From contig CAJTZI010000031.1 in the NCBI GenBank assembly GCA_910584075.1, positions 1 to 25,426 on the forward strand: a DNA stretch of 25,426 bases, written 5' to 3'. Position numbers and translations under genes: made by a program. This DNA is from an uncultured Oscillibacter sp. Lineage in GTDB: Bacteria; Bacillota; Clostridia; Oscillospirales; Oscillospiraceae. Shown here piece by piece: positions 14,527 to 21,791 of the stretch. The notes under the pieces are model-generated. The model did not search any database. It saw nothing but the letters and a program-made list of their open reading frames with translations, and was not told the origin of the DNA. Within the stretch, counting starts at the first letter, position 1; each line of letters starts with the position of its first letter.

Positions 14527-14874
14527 ATGAGCGTTTCTTACGAGGGAATCGGACAGTGGGCCGCCACCTTCGCCTGCGGCGGAGTCCGGGAGGGACAGGT
14601 GGTGAAGGTCAGCGGAAACGGCACGGTGAGCGCCTGTGAGGCGGGCGACAGGTTCTGCGGCACGGCACTGGCGGTGAGCCGGGACGGCACCGCCTGCACC
14701 GTGGCCCTGGGGGGCATGGCGACCGCGGAATACTCCGGCGGCACCGTGCCCACAGCGGGCTGGGTCAATCTGACGGCAGACGGCAGCGGCGGCGTGACTG
14801 TGGCCGAGGGCGGGCGGAGTTATCTGGCGGTGGACGTGGACAGCGCCGCCAGAACGGTTACATTTGTACTTTAA
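14527..14874 (+). CDS. Capsid decoration / cement protein (DUF2190-like)
   Basis: A 115-residue beta-rich protein: WAATFACGGVREGQVVKVSG, then FCGTALAVSRDGTACTVALGG, and a C-terminal AGWVNLTADGSGGVTVAEGG with RSYLAVDVD. This layout is that of small capsid cement proteins with a DUF2190-like fold, placed just before the major capsid gene as here. ATG 14527 is preferred over the ATG at 14521, which touches the AGGAGG. The 108 nt before it (14419-14526) is GC-rich and shows no gene. Such proteins stabilise the expanded head. Confidence 0.72.
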   Translation: MSVSYEGIGQWAATFACGGVREGQVVKVSGNGTVSACEAGDRFCGTALAVSRDGTACTVALGGMATAEYSGGTVPTAGWVNLTADGSGGVTVAEGGRSYLAVDVDSAARTVTFVL

Positions 14875-14888
14875 GGAGGAGAGATCGT

Positions 14889-15926
14889 ATGGCATATCAT
14901 TTTGAAAGCGTGAAGCTGGAGAAGGGGATGTACGGCCGGGGCGGCCGGACTTTCGCCCAGACCCTGGAGGAGCTGGATCCCAGCGAGCAGTACCGCGGCA
15001 CCGCTCTGGAGGGGCTGGACGCCTTCCAGCGGCAGCTGAAGCGGTTTGACATCCGTGTCAAGGGCGCGGGCAGCGATCTGGTGGAGAAGTTTTTCCACAC
15101 CTCCGACTCCGCCGTGCTGTTTCCGGAGTTTGTGTCCCGGGTGGTGCGGCAGGGACTGGAGGAGGAAAGCGTCCTGCCCGCCATCACCGCCACAGTGACC
15201 CGGTTTGACGGCATGGACTACCGCTCCATCACCTCCGTGCCCACGGAGGAACAGAAGAAGCTCCGCCGGGTGGAGGAGGGAGCGGAGATCCCTCAGACCA
15301 CCATCCGCACCCAGGAGAACCTGGTGCGGCTCCACAAGCGGGGCAGAATGCTGGTGGCCTCCTATGAGGCCATCCGGTTCCAACGGCTGGACCTCTTTTC
15401 CGTCACCCTGCGGCAGATCGGCGCGTACATCGGGCGGATGCACCTGGAGGACGCCATCCGGGTCCTGCGCAACGGCGACGGCAACCAGAATCCCGCCCCG
15501 GTGTTCACCGTGGGCACAGGTCCCATTACCAAGGGCGTGAAGACCATGTCCTACGGGGCGCTGCTGGACTTCTGGAGTCAGTTTGACCCCTACACCATGA
15601 ACACCATGCTGGTGAGCGGCGACATGATGCTCGCCATGCTGAAGCTGCCGGAGTTTCAAAATCCATTGACAGGGCTGAACTTCCAGGGCACCGGTACGCT
15701 GACCTCCCCTCTGGGGGCCAAGCTCCTGCGGACCTCCGCCATGCCCGCCAGGACCATCATCGGCCTGGACAGGAACTACGCCCTGGAGCAGATCTGCGGC
15801 AGTGAGATCACCGTGGAGTACGACAAGCTGATTGACCGCCAGATGGAGCGGGCGGCCATCACCTCCATCTCCGGCTTCGCCAAGCTCTTTGCCGACGCGG
15901 CCAAGGTCCTGACCGTCTCGGAATGA
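14889..15926 (+). CDS. Major capsid protein, HK97 fold (XkdG-position)
   Basis: A 345-residue protein following the protease and decoration genes and starting behind a perfect AAGGAGGAG. Features: a long N-terminal helical arm (FAQTLEELDPSEQYRGTALE, then GLDAFQRQLKRFDI), the FFHTSDSAVLFPEFVSRVVR strand-helix segment, the central LVRLHKRGRMLVASYEAIR strands, and a P/A-domain-like TMSYGALLDFWSQFDPYTMN near 220. The C-terminal part, SEITVEYDKLIDRQMERAAI then TSISGFAKLFADA, closes the shell domain as in PBSX-like capsids. It would form the icosahedral head. Its stop overlaps the next start. Confidence 0.9.
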   Translation: MAYHFESVKLEKGMYGRGGRTFAQTLEELDPSEQYRGTALEGLDAFQRQLKRFDIRVKGAGSDLVEKFFHTSDSAVLFPEFVSRVVRQGLEEESVLPAITATVTRFDGMDYRSITSVPTEEQKKLRRVEEGAEIPQTTIRTQENLVRLHKRGRMLVASYEAIRFQRLDLFSVTLRQIGAYIGRMHLEDAIRVLRNGDGNQNPAPVFTVGTGPITKGVKTMSYGALLDFWSQFDPYTMNTMLVSGDMMLAMLKLPEFQNPLTGLNFQGTGTLTSPLGAKLLRTSAMPARTIIGLDRNYALEQICGSEITVEYDKLIDRQMERAAITSISGFAKLFADAAKVLTVSE

Positions 15927-16288
15927 GGGAGGAGATTTTGACGCTGGCCCGAATCGTTTCCGGCGCGGGGGAGGCGGAGGAGGCCCTGCTGGAATCGCTG
16001 TGTCAGGCAGCCCGCCTGCGCTGGGAGGGCCGCCTGCGGGAGGGGCTGACCCCGGAGGACTGCGGAAGGGCCTTTGCCTGCGCCGCCGCCTTCACGGCGG
16101 CGGCGGATCTGGCGGCAGGCCGGGGCGGGGGCGCTGTCAGCGCCTTTACGGCGGGGGACCTCTCTATCAAGGGGCGGGGGGCGGCGGAGGCCGCCTCCCT
16201 GGCCCAGGGGCTCCGCCGGACGGCGGAGGCACTGATGGCTCCCTATGCGGAGACGGAGGATTTCTGTTTCAAAGGAGTGCGGGGATGA
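15923..16288 (+). CDS. Head-tail adaptor (neck) protein
   Basis: A 121-residue, mainly helical protein starting at an ATGA overlap with the capsid stop. LTLARIVSGAGEAEEALLES then LCQAARLRWEGRLREGLTPE and CGRAFACAAAFTAAADLAAG form four helices like the gp6/YqbG adaptor fold; SAFTAGDLSIKGRGAAEAAS followed by LAQGLRRTAEALM is the typical C-terminal part of such adaptors (the 'VTSFTAGDVSI' pattern). It would bind the portal ring. Assignment is by pattern and position, the first gene after the capsid. Confidence 0.78.
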   Translation: MREEILTLARIVSGAGEAEEALLESLCQAARLRWEGRLREGLTPEDCGRAFACAAAFTAAADLAAGRGGGAVSAFTAGDLSIKGRGAAEAASLAQGLRRTAEALMAPYAETEDFCFKGVRG

Positions 16289-16605
16289 CGGCGTGGGTAG
16301 AGGAAATTCTATCCCGATACGGGCAGACGGTGAGTCTTGAGACCGGGGAGGGGCGGCGCGCCGCGCGGGCATTTATCCAGCCGGTTCGGGAGCGGCGGGA
16401 GCTGGTTGCCGGCACGGTGACGGAGATCGGCTGGGTGGACGAACGGCTGTGGCTGTATCTGGGCCGGGAGGAGATCGGGCCCGGAGACACGGTGCGATGG
16501 AACGGCATGGAGTTCCAGGTGCGCAGCAACCGGCCCTACTTTACCGGCGGGACGCTGAGCCACTGGTGGGCATCCCTGGAGCGGAGATGGGAGGCAGCGG
16601 AGTGA
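16285..16605 (+). CDS. Head closure / stopper-like protein (XkdI region)
   Basis: A 106-residue protein in an ATGA overlap, with AAAGGAG 5-6 nt upstream of ATG 16285. N-terminal helix VEEILSRYGQTVSLE, then AFIQPVRERRELVAGTVTEI and a beta barrel (RLWLYLGREEIGPGDTVRWN, EFQVRSNRPYFTGG) are like small head-completion proteins that plug the neck. It follows the adaptor and precedes the probable tail terminator, which is the usual order. Confidence 0.72.
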   Translation: MTAWVEEILSRYGQTVSLETGEGRRAARAFIQPVRERRELVAGTVTEIGWVDERLWLYLGREEIGPGDTVRWNGMEFQVRSNRPYFTGGTLSHWWASLERRWEAAE

Positions 16606-17096
16606 AGGAACTGACACAGGTGCGAAACGCGGTGACCGCCGCGCTCCAAAGCGCGGGATTGACGGCCATGACCGCCTTCCCGGCGGAGCGGGCCAGGGCC
16701 TGTGCCGGGGCAGTGGCCGCCGTGGCGGTGGAGGCCGCCCAGGGAAAGGCCATGGGCTTTTGCAATTATTTGGGAGAGGCGCGGGACAACGGAACGGACG
16801 CTTTGCGGGAGGTGTACGGAAAGCAGCTGGAGGGTGTTATCACAGTGGACATCCGAGGCCGCCGGGCCGCGGAGTGTGAGGCGGGTTCGGAAATCGCGGC
16901 GGAGGTGCTGCTGGGGGGACTGCCCGCCGGGATCCGGTCTGGAGAGCTGCGCTGGGAGGCTCTGGCCTGGGAGCGGGAGACGGGGATGTTTCTGCGGCGG
17001 GGACGGCTCCAGTGCCAGGCGTTCTTCACGGCGGAGAGCCGGGAGGACGGAGAGTCGTTTCTGGACTTTATTTTGAAAGGGGTAATGACCAATTGA
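16602..17096 (+). CDS. Tail terminator / tail completion-like protein (XkdJ position)
   Basis: A 164-residue protein beginning at GTG 16602 in a GTGA overlap with the previous stop and GGGAGGC upstream. It starts KELTQVRNAVTAALQSAGL and carries YLGEARDNGTDALREVYGKQ and LEGVITVDIRGR, then WEALAWERETGMFLRRGRLQ, a pattern of tail-terminator or tail-completion proteins next to the sheath gene. It would cap the tail and join it to the neck. No enzymatic motif is seen. Confidence 0.7.
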   Translation: MKELTQVRNAVTAALQSAGLTAMTAFPAERARACAGAVAAVAVEAAQGKAMGFCNYLGEARDNGTDALREVYGKQLEGVITVDIRGRRAAECEAGSEIAAEVLLGGLPAGIRSGELRWEALAWERETGMFLRRGRLQCQAFFTAESREDGESFLDFILKGVMTN

Positions 17097-18154
17097 GCAG
17101 AATCGTACATGAGCGGCCGGGGGTCTACTCGGTCTACGACACGTCGGCGGTTGTGTCCGCCGGACAGGCGCCCAAGGCCGTGGGCGTGGCCGCCAGGGCC
17201 GCCAAGGGTACAGTGGGCACAGCGGTGACGGTGACCGGCTACGCCGCCGGGGCGGAGGCCTTCGGCGAGGACGCTGTCCCGGGCATGGGTGCGCTGCTGC
17301 GGCTGCTGTTCCTCAACGGCGCGTCCAGTGTGACGGCGGTGCGGGTGGCGGACACCGGGACTCCGGATGATTATCAGTCGGCCTTTGAGGCACTGAGCAG
17401 GCAGGATGTGCAGGTGGTGGTATGCGACAGCGCCGACGAGACGGTGCACCAGGCGCTGCGGAGCGCGGTGGAGGCGGCCTCCGCAGCCCGCCAGGAGCGG
17501 ATCGCTGTGGTGGGCGGCAGCGGGGAGGATGTATCCCAACTGACTGCGCATGCGGCGGCGCTGAACAGTGAGCGCATGGTGCTGGTAGGGCCCGACGCCT
17601 TGGACGGCCAGGGGAACACGCTTCCCGCCGTGTTTGCTGCGGCGGCTGTGGCGGGAGCTGTGGCCGCGGGCCGGGACCCGGCGGCCCCCGTCAACGGCGC
17701 GGCCCTGCGGGGCCTGGGAGGGCTTGCCGCCGATTACGGCGACAGCGAGATCGATCTTCTGGTGCGGGGCGGCGTGACGCCCCTGGAGAGCGCGGCGGGG
17801 ATCATCTCCCCGGTGCGGGGCATCACTACCCGCACCACTACCGGCGGCGCGGCGGATGCGGCATGGAGAGAACTGACCACCGTTCTCATTGCCGACGACG
17901 TAATCCCCTCCATCCGCGGCGCACTGCGGAGCAAATTCTCCCGGGCTAAAAACACCGCCCGAAACCGGGGAGCCATCCGCTCCCAGGTGATCGTGGAGCT
18001 GGAGAAAAAGGCGGCGGCGGAGATCATCGACGGCTACGGGGACGTGACGGTGTCCGCCTCTCCCGACGACCCCACAGTGTGCCTGGTGGAGTTCAGCTTC
18101 GCCGTGGCCCATGGGCTGAACCAGATCTATCTAACGGTACACATCACGGTATAA
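17093..18154 (+). CDS. Contractile tail sheath protein (XkdK-like)
   Basis: A 353-residue sheath protein starting at TTG 17093 in a TTGA overlap with the preceding stop. It opens SRIVHERPGVYSVYDTSAVV, the usual 'RPGVY' start of phage sheaths, then has a domain with GTAVTVTGYAAG, and a C-terminal part (TTRTTTGGAADAAWRELTTV, IRSQVIVELEKKAAAEIIDG, FSFAVAHGLNQIYLTVHITV) matching the sheath C-terminus that locks between subunits. It is short compared with XkdK (about 466 residues), so it lacks some surface domain. Its presence shows the tail is contractile. Confidence 0.92.
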   Translation: MSRIVHERPGVYSVYDTSAVVSAGQAPKAVGVAARAAKGTVGTAVTVTGYAAGAEAFGEDAVPGMGALLRLLFLNGASSVTAVRVADTGTPDDYQSAFEALSRQDVQVVVCDSADETVHQALRSAVEAASAARQERIAVVGGSGEDVSQLTAHAAALNSERMVLVGPDALDGQGNTLPAVFAAAAVAGAVAAGRDPAAPVNGAALRGLGGLAADYGDSEIDLLVRGGVTPLESAAGIISPVRGITTRTTTGGAADAAWRELTTVLIADDVIPSIRGALRSKFSRAKNTARNRGAIRSQVIVELEKKAAAEIIDGYGDVTVSASPDDPTVCLVEFSFAVAHGLNQIYLTVHITV

Positions 18155-18167
18155 AGGAGGGCGAGAG

Positions 18168-18557
18168 ATGGAGACAAGGGGATTTCCCACCAGCGCGGAC
18201 ATCTATCTGGAGCTGGAGGGCAGAAAGGTGGCGGTGGTGCAGGGGTACACCGCCAGGGCGTCCAAATCCTCCCGGTTTGTGGAGGCCTTCGGCGAGAGCG
18301 AGCCGGTGGCCGCCATCAACGGACAGCGCAAGTACACCCTGGAGCTGACACGGCTGTATGCCACAGATGACGCCGTGTCTGACGGCATCAACTTCTACGA
18401 CCTGGAAGACTTCTCCCTGGTAATCTGCAAGCCGGACCGGAAGGTCATTTACAGCGGCTGCCAGTGGAGCGATATCCAGGAGGAGGGCCAGCTGAACGCC
18501 ATGGTGGCGGAGAAGGTCTCGCTGGTGGCCTCCAAGCGGATTGAGACCTCGGCATGA
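18168..18557 (+). CDS. Tail tube protein (XkdM-like)
   Basis: A 129-residue protein directly after the sheath, with AAAGGAGGGCGAG before ATG 18168. IYLELEGRKVAVVQGYTARA, then VEAFGESEPVAAINGQRKYT and FSLVICKPDRKVIYSGCQW give the beta sandwich of phage core-tail tube proteins, including the conserved-looking GE(S)EPVAxI segment. It would polymerise as hexamer rings in the sheath lumen. Its stop overlaps the chaperone start. Confidence 0.9.
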   Translation: METRGFPTSADIYLELEGRKVAVVQGYTARASKSSRFVEAFGESEPVAAINGQRKYTLELTRLYATDDAVSDGINFYDLEDFSLVICKPDRKVIYSGCQWSDIQEEGQLNAMVAEKVSLVASKRIETSA

Positions 18558-18859
18558 GGAAGATCGACGAGCTGCGGCCGCTGACGGCGGGCCAGCTGCT
18601 GGAGCTGTGGCGGGAGACCCGGGAGGCGGCGGAGGACCCGCTGGAGCGGACCGTCCTCTGCAACGCCAGGATCGCGGCGGCCTGCTGCTTCGCTGGGGGA
18701 GAACCGGTATTCGAGGACGAGGGGTCGGTGCTGGCGGCTCTGACGGGCCGCCAGCTGGAGCGGCTGCTGCGGCAGCTCTCGGAGGCGGAGTCCGACCGGG
18801 AGGGAACCGGGAATCCGTCCTTCGATCAAAGGCGCTTTGAGGCGCTGCGGGAGGGCTGA
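18554..18859 (+). CDS. Tail assembly chaperone-like protein (XkdN position)
   Basis: A 101-residue, helical, acidic protein starting in an ATGA overlap with the tube gene. RKIDELRPLTAGQLLELWRE, then EDPLERTVLCNARIAAAC and LTGRQLERLLRQLSEAESD suit the small chaperones that coat the tape measure during assembly. Homologues such as XkdN are somewhat larger. No slippery heptamer for a second, longer product was identified. It is placed as expected before the tape-measure position. Confidence 0.7.
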   Translation: MRKIDELRPLTAGQLLELWRETREAAEDPLERTVLCNARIAAACCFAGGEPVFEDEGSVLAALTGRQLERLLRQLSEAESDREGTGNPSFDQRRFEALREG

Positions 18860-18862
18860 GAG

Positions 18863-19456
18863 ATGGACTACATCCAGGAGGAGCTCATGCGGCAGCGGGA
18901 GGCGCTGGCCGGATTGCTGCTGGGCGGCGCCCTTCCGCGGGGCGGAGACGGCGGCAGGAGCAGCGGACACGCGGCGGCGGACACACCCGCGGCCGCCTTG
19001 GCGGCGGTTTCGGCGGCGGCCTTTTCAGGGCGAGGACAGGGAAACCGACCAACGGAGGGCGGGTCTCTCTCCGCCGGGAGTGGGCGTTCGGCGGTCTTTG
19101 GAATCCCAGAGGCCGGAGGCCGGACGGAGGCAGCAGGGGAGACAGCGGGCTCCAGAGAGACAGTGAGCTCCAGAGAGACGGCGGGCTCCAGAGAGACGGC
19201 GGAATCCCTGCGGCAGAGCAGGAAATCCGGCCGCCTGACAGGGACCATCCCACCCGATCCGGCCGACGTCTGGCGGGGGGCGGAGACGCCGGACCGCCGG
19301 GAGGCACGGCGGTCCGGCGGAAGCGCCGTTTTGGAGCGGACAGTGACGGAATTCATCCGGACAGAGGGCAGCGTGAGCGTCCCGGGAGCGGAGACACTGT
19401 CCCGGGCGTTCCAGCGGGACGCCCGCCGCTACGACGGGGGCTTTTCCCTGTATTAG
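18863..19456 (+). CDS. Short low-complexity protein in the tape-measure position
   Basis: A 197-residue protein where PBSX-type operons carry a tape measure (XkdO) of well over 1000 residues. Residues 1-22 (MDYIQEELMRQREALAGLLL) form an amphipathic helix; 23-150 are Gly/Ser/Arg-rich and low complexity with 6-residue repeats (93-116); 151-197 are again ordered, ending LSRAFQRDARRYDGGFSLY. There is no long coiled coil or transmembrane segment of a usual tape measure. If it sets tail length at about 0.15 nm per residue, the tube would be near 30 nm. It may instead be a linker or chaperone-type protein and the tape measure be absent. It starts 3 nt after the chaperone stop. Function not established. 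Confidence 0.85.
   Translation: MDYIQEELMRQREALAGLLLGGALPRGGDGGRSSGHAAADTPAAALAAVSAAAFSGRGQGNRPTEGGSLSAGSGRSAVFGIPEAGGRTEAAGETAGSRETVSSRETAGSRETAESLRQSRKSGRLTGTIPPDPADVWRGAETPDRREARRSGGSAVLERTVTEFIRTEGSVSVPGAETLSRAFQRDARRYDGGFSLY
19139..19210 (+). repeat. Four 18-bp in-frame tandem repeats
   Basis: Four consecutive units of GAGACAGCGGGCTCCAGA type encode ETAGSR, ETVSSR, ETAGSR and ETAESL. The first three are nearly identical (two or fewer changes in most pairs), so slipped-strand gain or loss in whole units is likely. They lie in the disordered middle of the 197-aa protein. Confidence 0.85.
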
Positions 19457-19511
19457 ACGTGCTTGAAACGAGACTTTGCGGAGAGGGGGATGCTTTACGC
19501 GGCTGACATCC

Positions 19512-20075
19512 ATGCGATTCAAGGATTACACCTGGCCGCACAACCCGGAGATCTACACGGTGGAAAACCGCCGCCGGGTGGCGGTGCACCAGGTCCCCTT
19601 CGGCTCCTGCGTCTTTCAGGAGCTTGGGGGCACCTACCGCATTCTGCGGGGAGAGGGGGAGTTCTCCGGGGCCGACGCCTATGACCAGTTCCGGCGGCTG
19701 GAGGCAGTGTTTCAGGAGGGCGGGCCGGGGCAGCTGGTTCACCCGGTGTGGAAGGTCCAGCGGGTCTACTTTGTCTCCCTGCAGGCGGCGGAGAAGCCGC
19801 TGCCGGACTATGTGCGGTACAGCTTTGAGTTCTGGGAGGACCGCGGCGGCTATGACGGCGGCCTGACGGAGAGCGGCGGCGGGGCACCGCTTCACCCGGG
19901 AAATCAGACTGGGGACGGCGGCGTAGGCCGGACTATCCATGTGGTAAAAAAGGGGGATACCCTGTGGGGCATCGCCCGCCAGTACGGCGCGGCGCTGACG
20001 GATCTGATCACAGCCAACCCGCAGATCAAAAACCCAAACCTGATCTATCCGGGAAATGAGGTGTATCTGCCGTGA
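19512..20075 (+). CDS. LysM-tail baseplate protein (XkdP-like)
   Basis: A 187-residue protein starting RFKDYTWPHNPEIYTVENR, the conserved opening of XkdP-type proteins, followed by GEGEFSGADAYDQFRRLEAV and VRYSFEFWED. A LysM domain fills residues about 141-187 (VVKKGDTLWGIARQYGAALT and ITANPQIKNPNLIYPGNEVY). LysM binds peptidoglycan, so it likely acts at the tail tip or tube end. ATG 19512 lacks a ribosome binding site; the GAGAGGGGG just upstream instead serves an ATG at 19490 in another frame. An extension to TTG 19476 is in frame but unsupported. The stop overlaps the GTG of the next gene. Confidence 0.88.
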   Translation: MRFKDYTWPHNPEIYTVENRRRVAVHQVPFGSCVFQELGGTYRILRGEGEFSGADAYDQFRRLEAVFQEGGPGQLVHPVWKVQRVYFVSLQAAEKPLPDYVRYSFEFWEDRGGYDGGLTESGGGAPLHPGNQTGDGGVGRTIHVVKKGDTLWGIARQYGAALTDLITANPQIKNPNLIYPGNEVYLP

Positions 20076-21016
20076 CGGGACGGATCTTCACCTGCGACCA
20101 CCGGGTCTATGACCTGCCGGAGCTGCTGAGCTGGGAGGTGGTCCACACCGGGACAGTGCCCTGCGACAGCTATTCCGTAACGTTTTTATACGACAGGAGC
20201 ATGGCGGAGGCGCTGAAACTGGCGGCGGGCTTTGCCGCCATCAACCGGGGAATGACCATGCTGCGAGCCATTGTGGACGAGTACACTGTGGAGCTGGGAA
20301 GCGGGGGGCTGACGGCTACCCTCACCGGTCGGGGCTATGCCGCCCGGCTGCTGGACAACGAGTCCCGGCCCCTGACCTATCAGAAGGCCACCCTGGCGGA
20401 GATCGTGCGGCACCATGTGACGCCTTACGGCATCACCGCCGGGGAGACGGCGGATGTGCGGGCCACCTCCGTCTATACCGTGCCGGCAGGGGTCAGCCAG
20501 TGGAGGGCACTGGAGGGCTTTTGCCGGACCTACGGCGGCTTCTCTCCCCGTTTCTCCCGGGACGGAAAGCTGCTGGCCGCACCGGAGGGGAACGGCGGGA
20601 GGCGTCTTTCCATCGGCGAGGGGGATCCGGTGCTCTCCTGCACCCTGCGGGAGGACCACTACGGCGTGCTGACAGAGGTGCTGGTCATCGACAAGACCCG
20701 AAACGCCTATTACAGCGTGAAAAACGAGGACATGATCCGCCGGGGCGGCCAATGCCGCCGGGTGGTCTACACCCCGGGACAGAGCACCTGGGACGCCATG
20801 CGCTACACGGGAGAGTACCAGATCCGGCGGTCGAAGGAGGATGAGCGGACTGTGACGCTGTGCCTGCCCGGGAGCTTTCCAGCCTTCCCGGGGGACCGGG
20901 TGGACCTGCGGCTGGAACGGATGGGGCTCTCCGGCTCCTTCCGGGTGGCGGAAGCGGCCAATACCTTTTCGGCGGAGCGGGGCGCCACGGCGGCGCTGAC
21001 ATTGAAGGGAGGATGA
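20072..21016 (+). CDS. Tail hub protein, gpD/XkdQ-like
   Basis: A 314-residue protein beginning with GTG 20072 in a GTGA overlap. YSVTFLYDRSMAEALKLAAG, the VELGSGGLTATLTGRGYAAR segment with LLDNESRP, then TLAEIVRHHVTPYGI and a VSQWRALEGFCRTYGGFSPR segment are the usual order in late-control gene D/XkdQ hub proteins. It forms the baseplate ring around the spike. It binds the LysM-domain protein in related phages. Confidence 0.88.
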   Translation: MTGRIFTCDHRVYDLPELLSWEVVHTGTVPCDSYSVTFLYDRSMAEALKLAAGFAAINRGMTMLRAIVDEYTVELGSGGLTATLTGRGYAARLLDNESRPLTYQKATLAEIVRHHVTPYGITAGETADVRATSVYTVPAGVSQWRALEGFCRTYGGFSPRFSRDGKLLAAPEGNGGRRLSIGEGDPVLSCTLREDHYGVLTEVLVIDKTRNAYYSVKNEDMIRRGGQCRRVVYTPGQSTWDAMRYTGEYQIRRSKEDERTVTLCLPGSFPAFPGDRVDLRLERMGLSGSFRVAEAANTFSAERGATAALTLKGG

Positions 21017-21020
21017 GAAG

Positions 21021-21428
21021 ATGTGGCTTTCCAGTAAGATGCGGCCGGCGCCGGCCACGGCGGACGCCGATCTGGGCGTCACCACCATCGCCGGAGACAG
21101 CGTGGGCGTGATGACCCGGGGTGAGGTGCGGACAGTGCCCATCTACGGCCCCGGCGGCTATGTGTGGATGCCGGAGAACGGCGCGGCGGTGCTGGTGGTC
21201 AAGGGCGGTCCCGGTGGCGAGGAGCAGTGCGTCTGCGGCATGAAGCAGTCCGCGCCGCCCAAGAAAATGCAGCCGGGGGAGGTGATGGTGTACGGCCCCG
21301 GCGGAAACTCCGTGTACCTGATGCGGGACGGTACGCTGGAGCTGCGGGGAGACGTGCGGGTAGAGGGGTCGCTGTGGATCAACGGCGTGGGCTGTTCCCC
21401 CTGCCAATGCGGAGAGGAGCTGCTGTGA
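21021..21428 (+). CDS. Baseplate spike-like protein (gpV type, XkdR position)
   Basis: A 135-residue protein with AAGGAGGATGAG before ATG 21021. An OB-like beta domain (DLGVTTIAGDSVGVMTRGEV then VPIYGPGGYVWMPENGAAVL) is followed by GEVMVYGPGGNSVYLMRDGT and LELRGDVRVEGSLWING, a beta-helix-like series typical of gpV-type spikes. Cysteines near the end (GCSPCQCG) might hold a metal at the tip. It would sit under the hub as membrane-piercing tip. Confidence 0.8.
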   Translation: MWLSSKMRPAPATADADLGVTTIAGDSVGVMTRGEVRTVPIYGPGGYVWMPENGAAVLVVKGGPGGEEQCVCGMKQSAPPKKMQPGEVMVYGPGGNSVYLMRDGTLELRGDVRVEGSLWINGVGCSPCQCGEELL

Positions 21429-21429
21429 T

Positions 21430-21777
21430 GTGGAGCTGAAACTGCAAAGCGGAGACTATGTGCCTGACGGCGCGGGCGGATTGCTGCGGGTGGAGGGCCG
21501 GGAGGCCCTGCTGCAGCGGGTGCTGTTCAGGCTGGCGGCCCGACGGGGAGCCTTTCCCTTTCTGCCGGAGCTTGGAAGCCGCCTGTGGCAGCTGGGTGCG
21601 ATCCCACCAGCCCAGCGGCAGGCCGCAGCGGCCCAGTACGCGGCGGAGGCACTGACGGGCGAGGCGCTGGCGGTGGAATTTGTAGAACTGCGTCCCGGTG
21701 CGGAGGGGACCCTGGCCCTGACAGTGAACTGCGTCTGGCAGGGGGAGCCTTTGCCGGTGACAATAGAGATTGTATAG
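21430..21777 (+). CDS. XkdS-like baseplate wedge protein (gp25/DUF2634 type)
   Basis: A 115-residue protein starting at GTG 21430, one base after the previous stop, with AGGAG 11 nt upstream. VEGREALLQRVLFRLAARRG and AFPFLPELGSRLWQLGAIP are the conserved core of this small family, which resembles the T4 gp25/lysozyme-like wedge proteins that nucleate the sheath. It precedes baseplate J as usual. Confidence 0.85.
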   Translation: MELKLQSGDYVPDGAGGLLRVEGREALLQRVLFRLAARRGAFPFLPELGSRLWQLGAIPPAQRQAAAAQYAAEALTGEALAVEFVELRPGAEGTLALTVNCVWQGEPLPVTIEIV

Positions 21778-21791
21778 AGAGGAGACGACGG

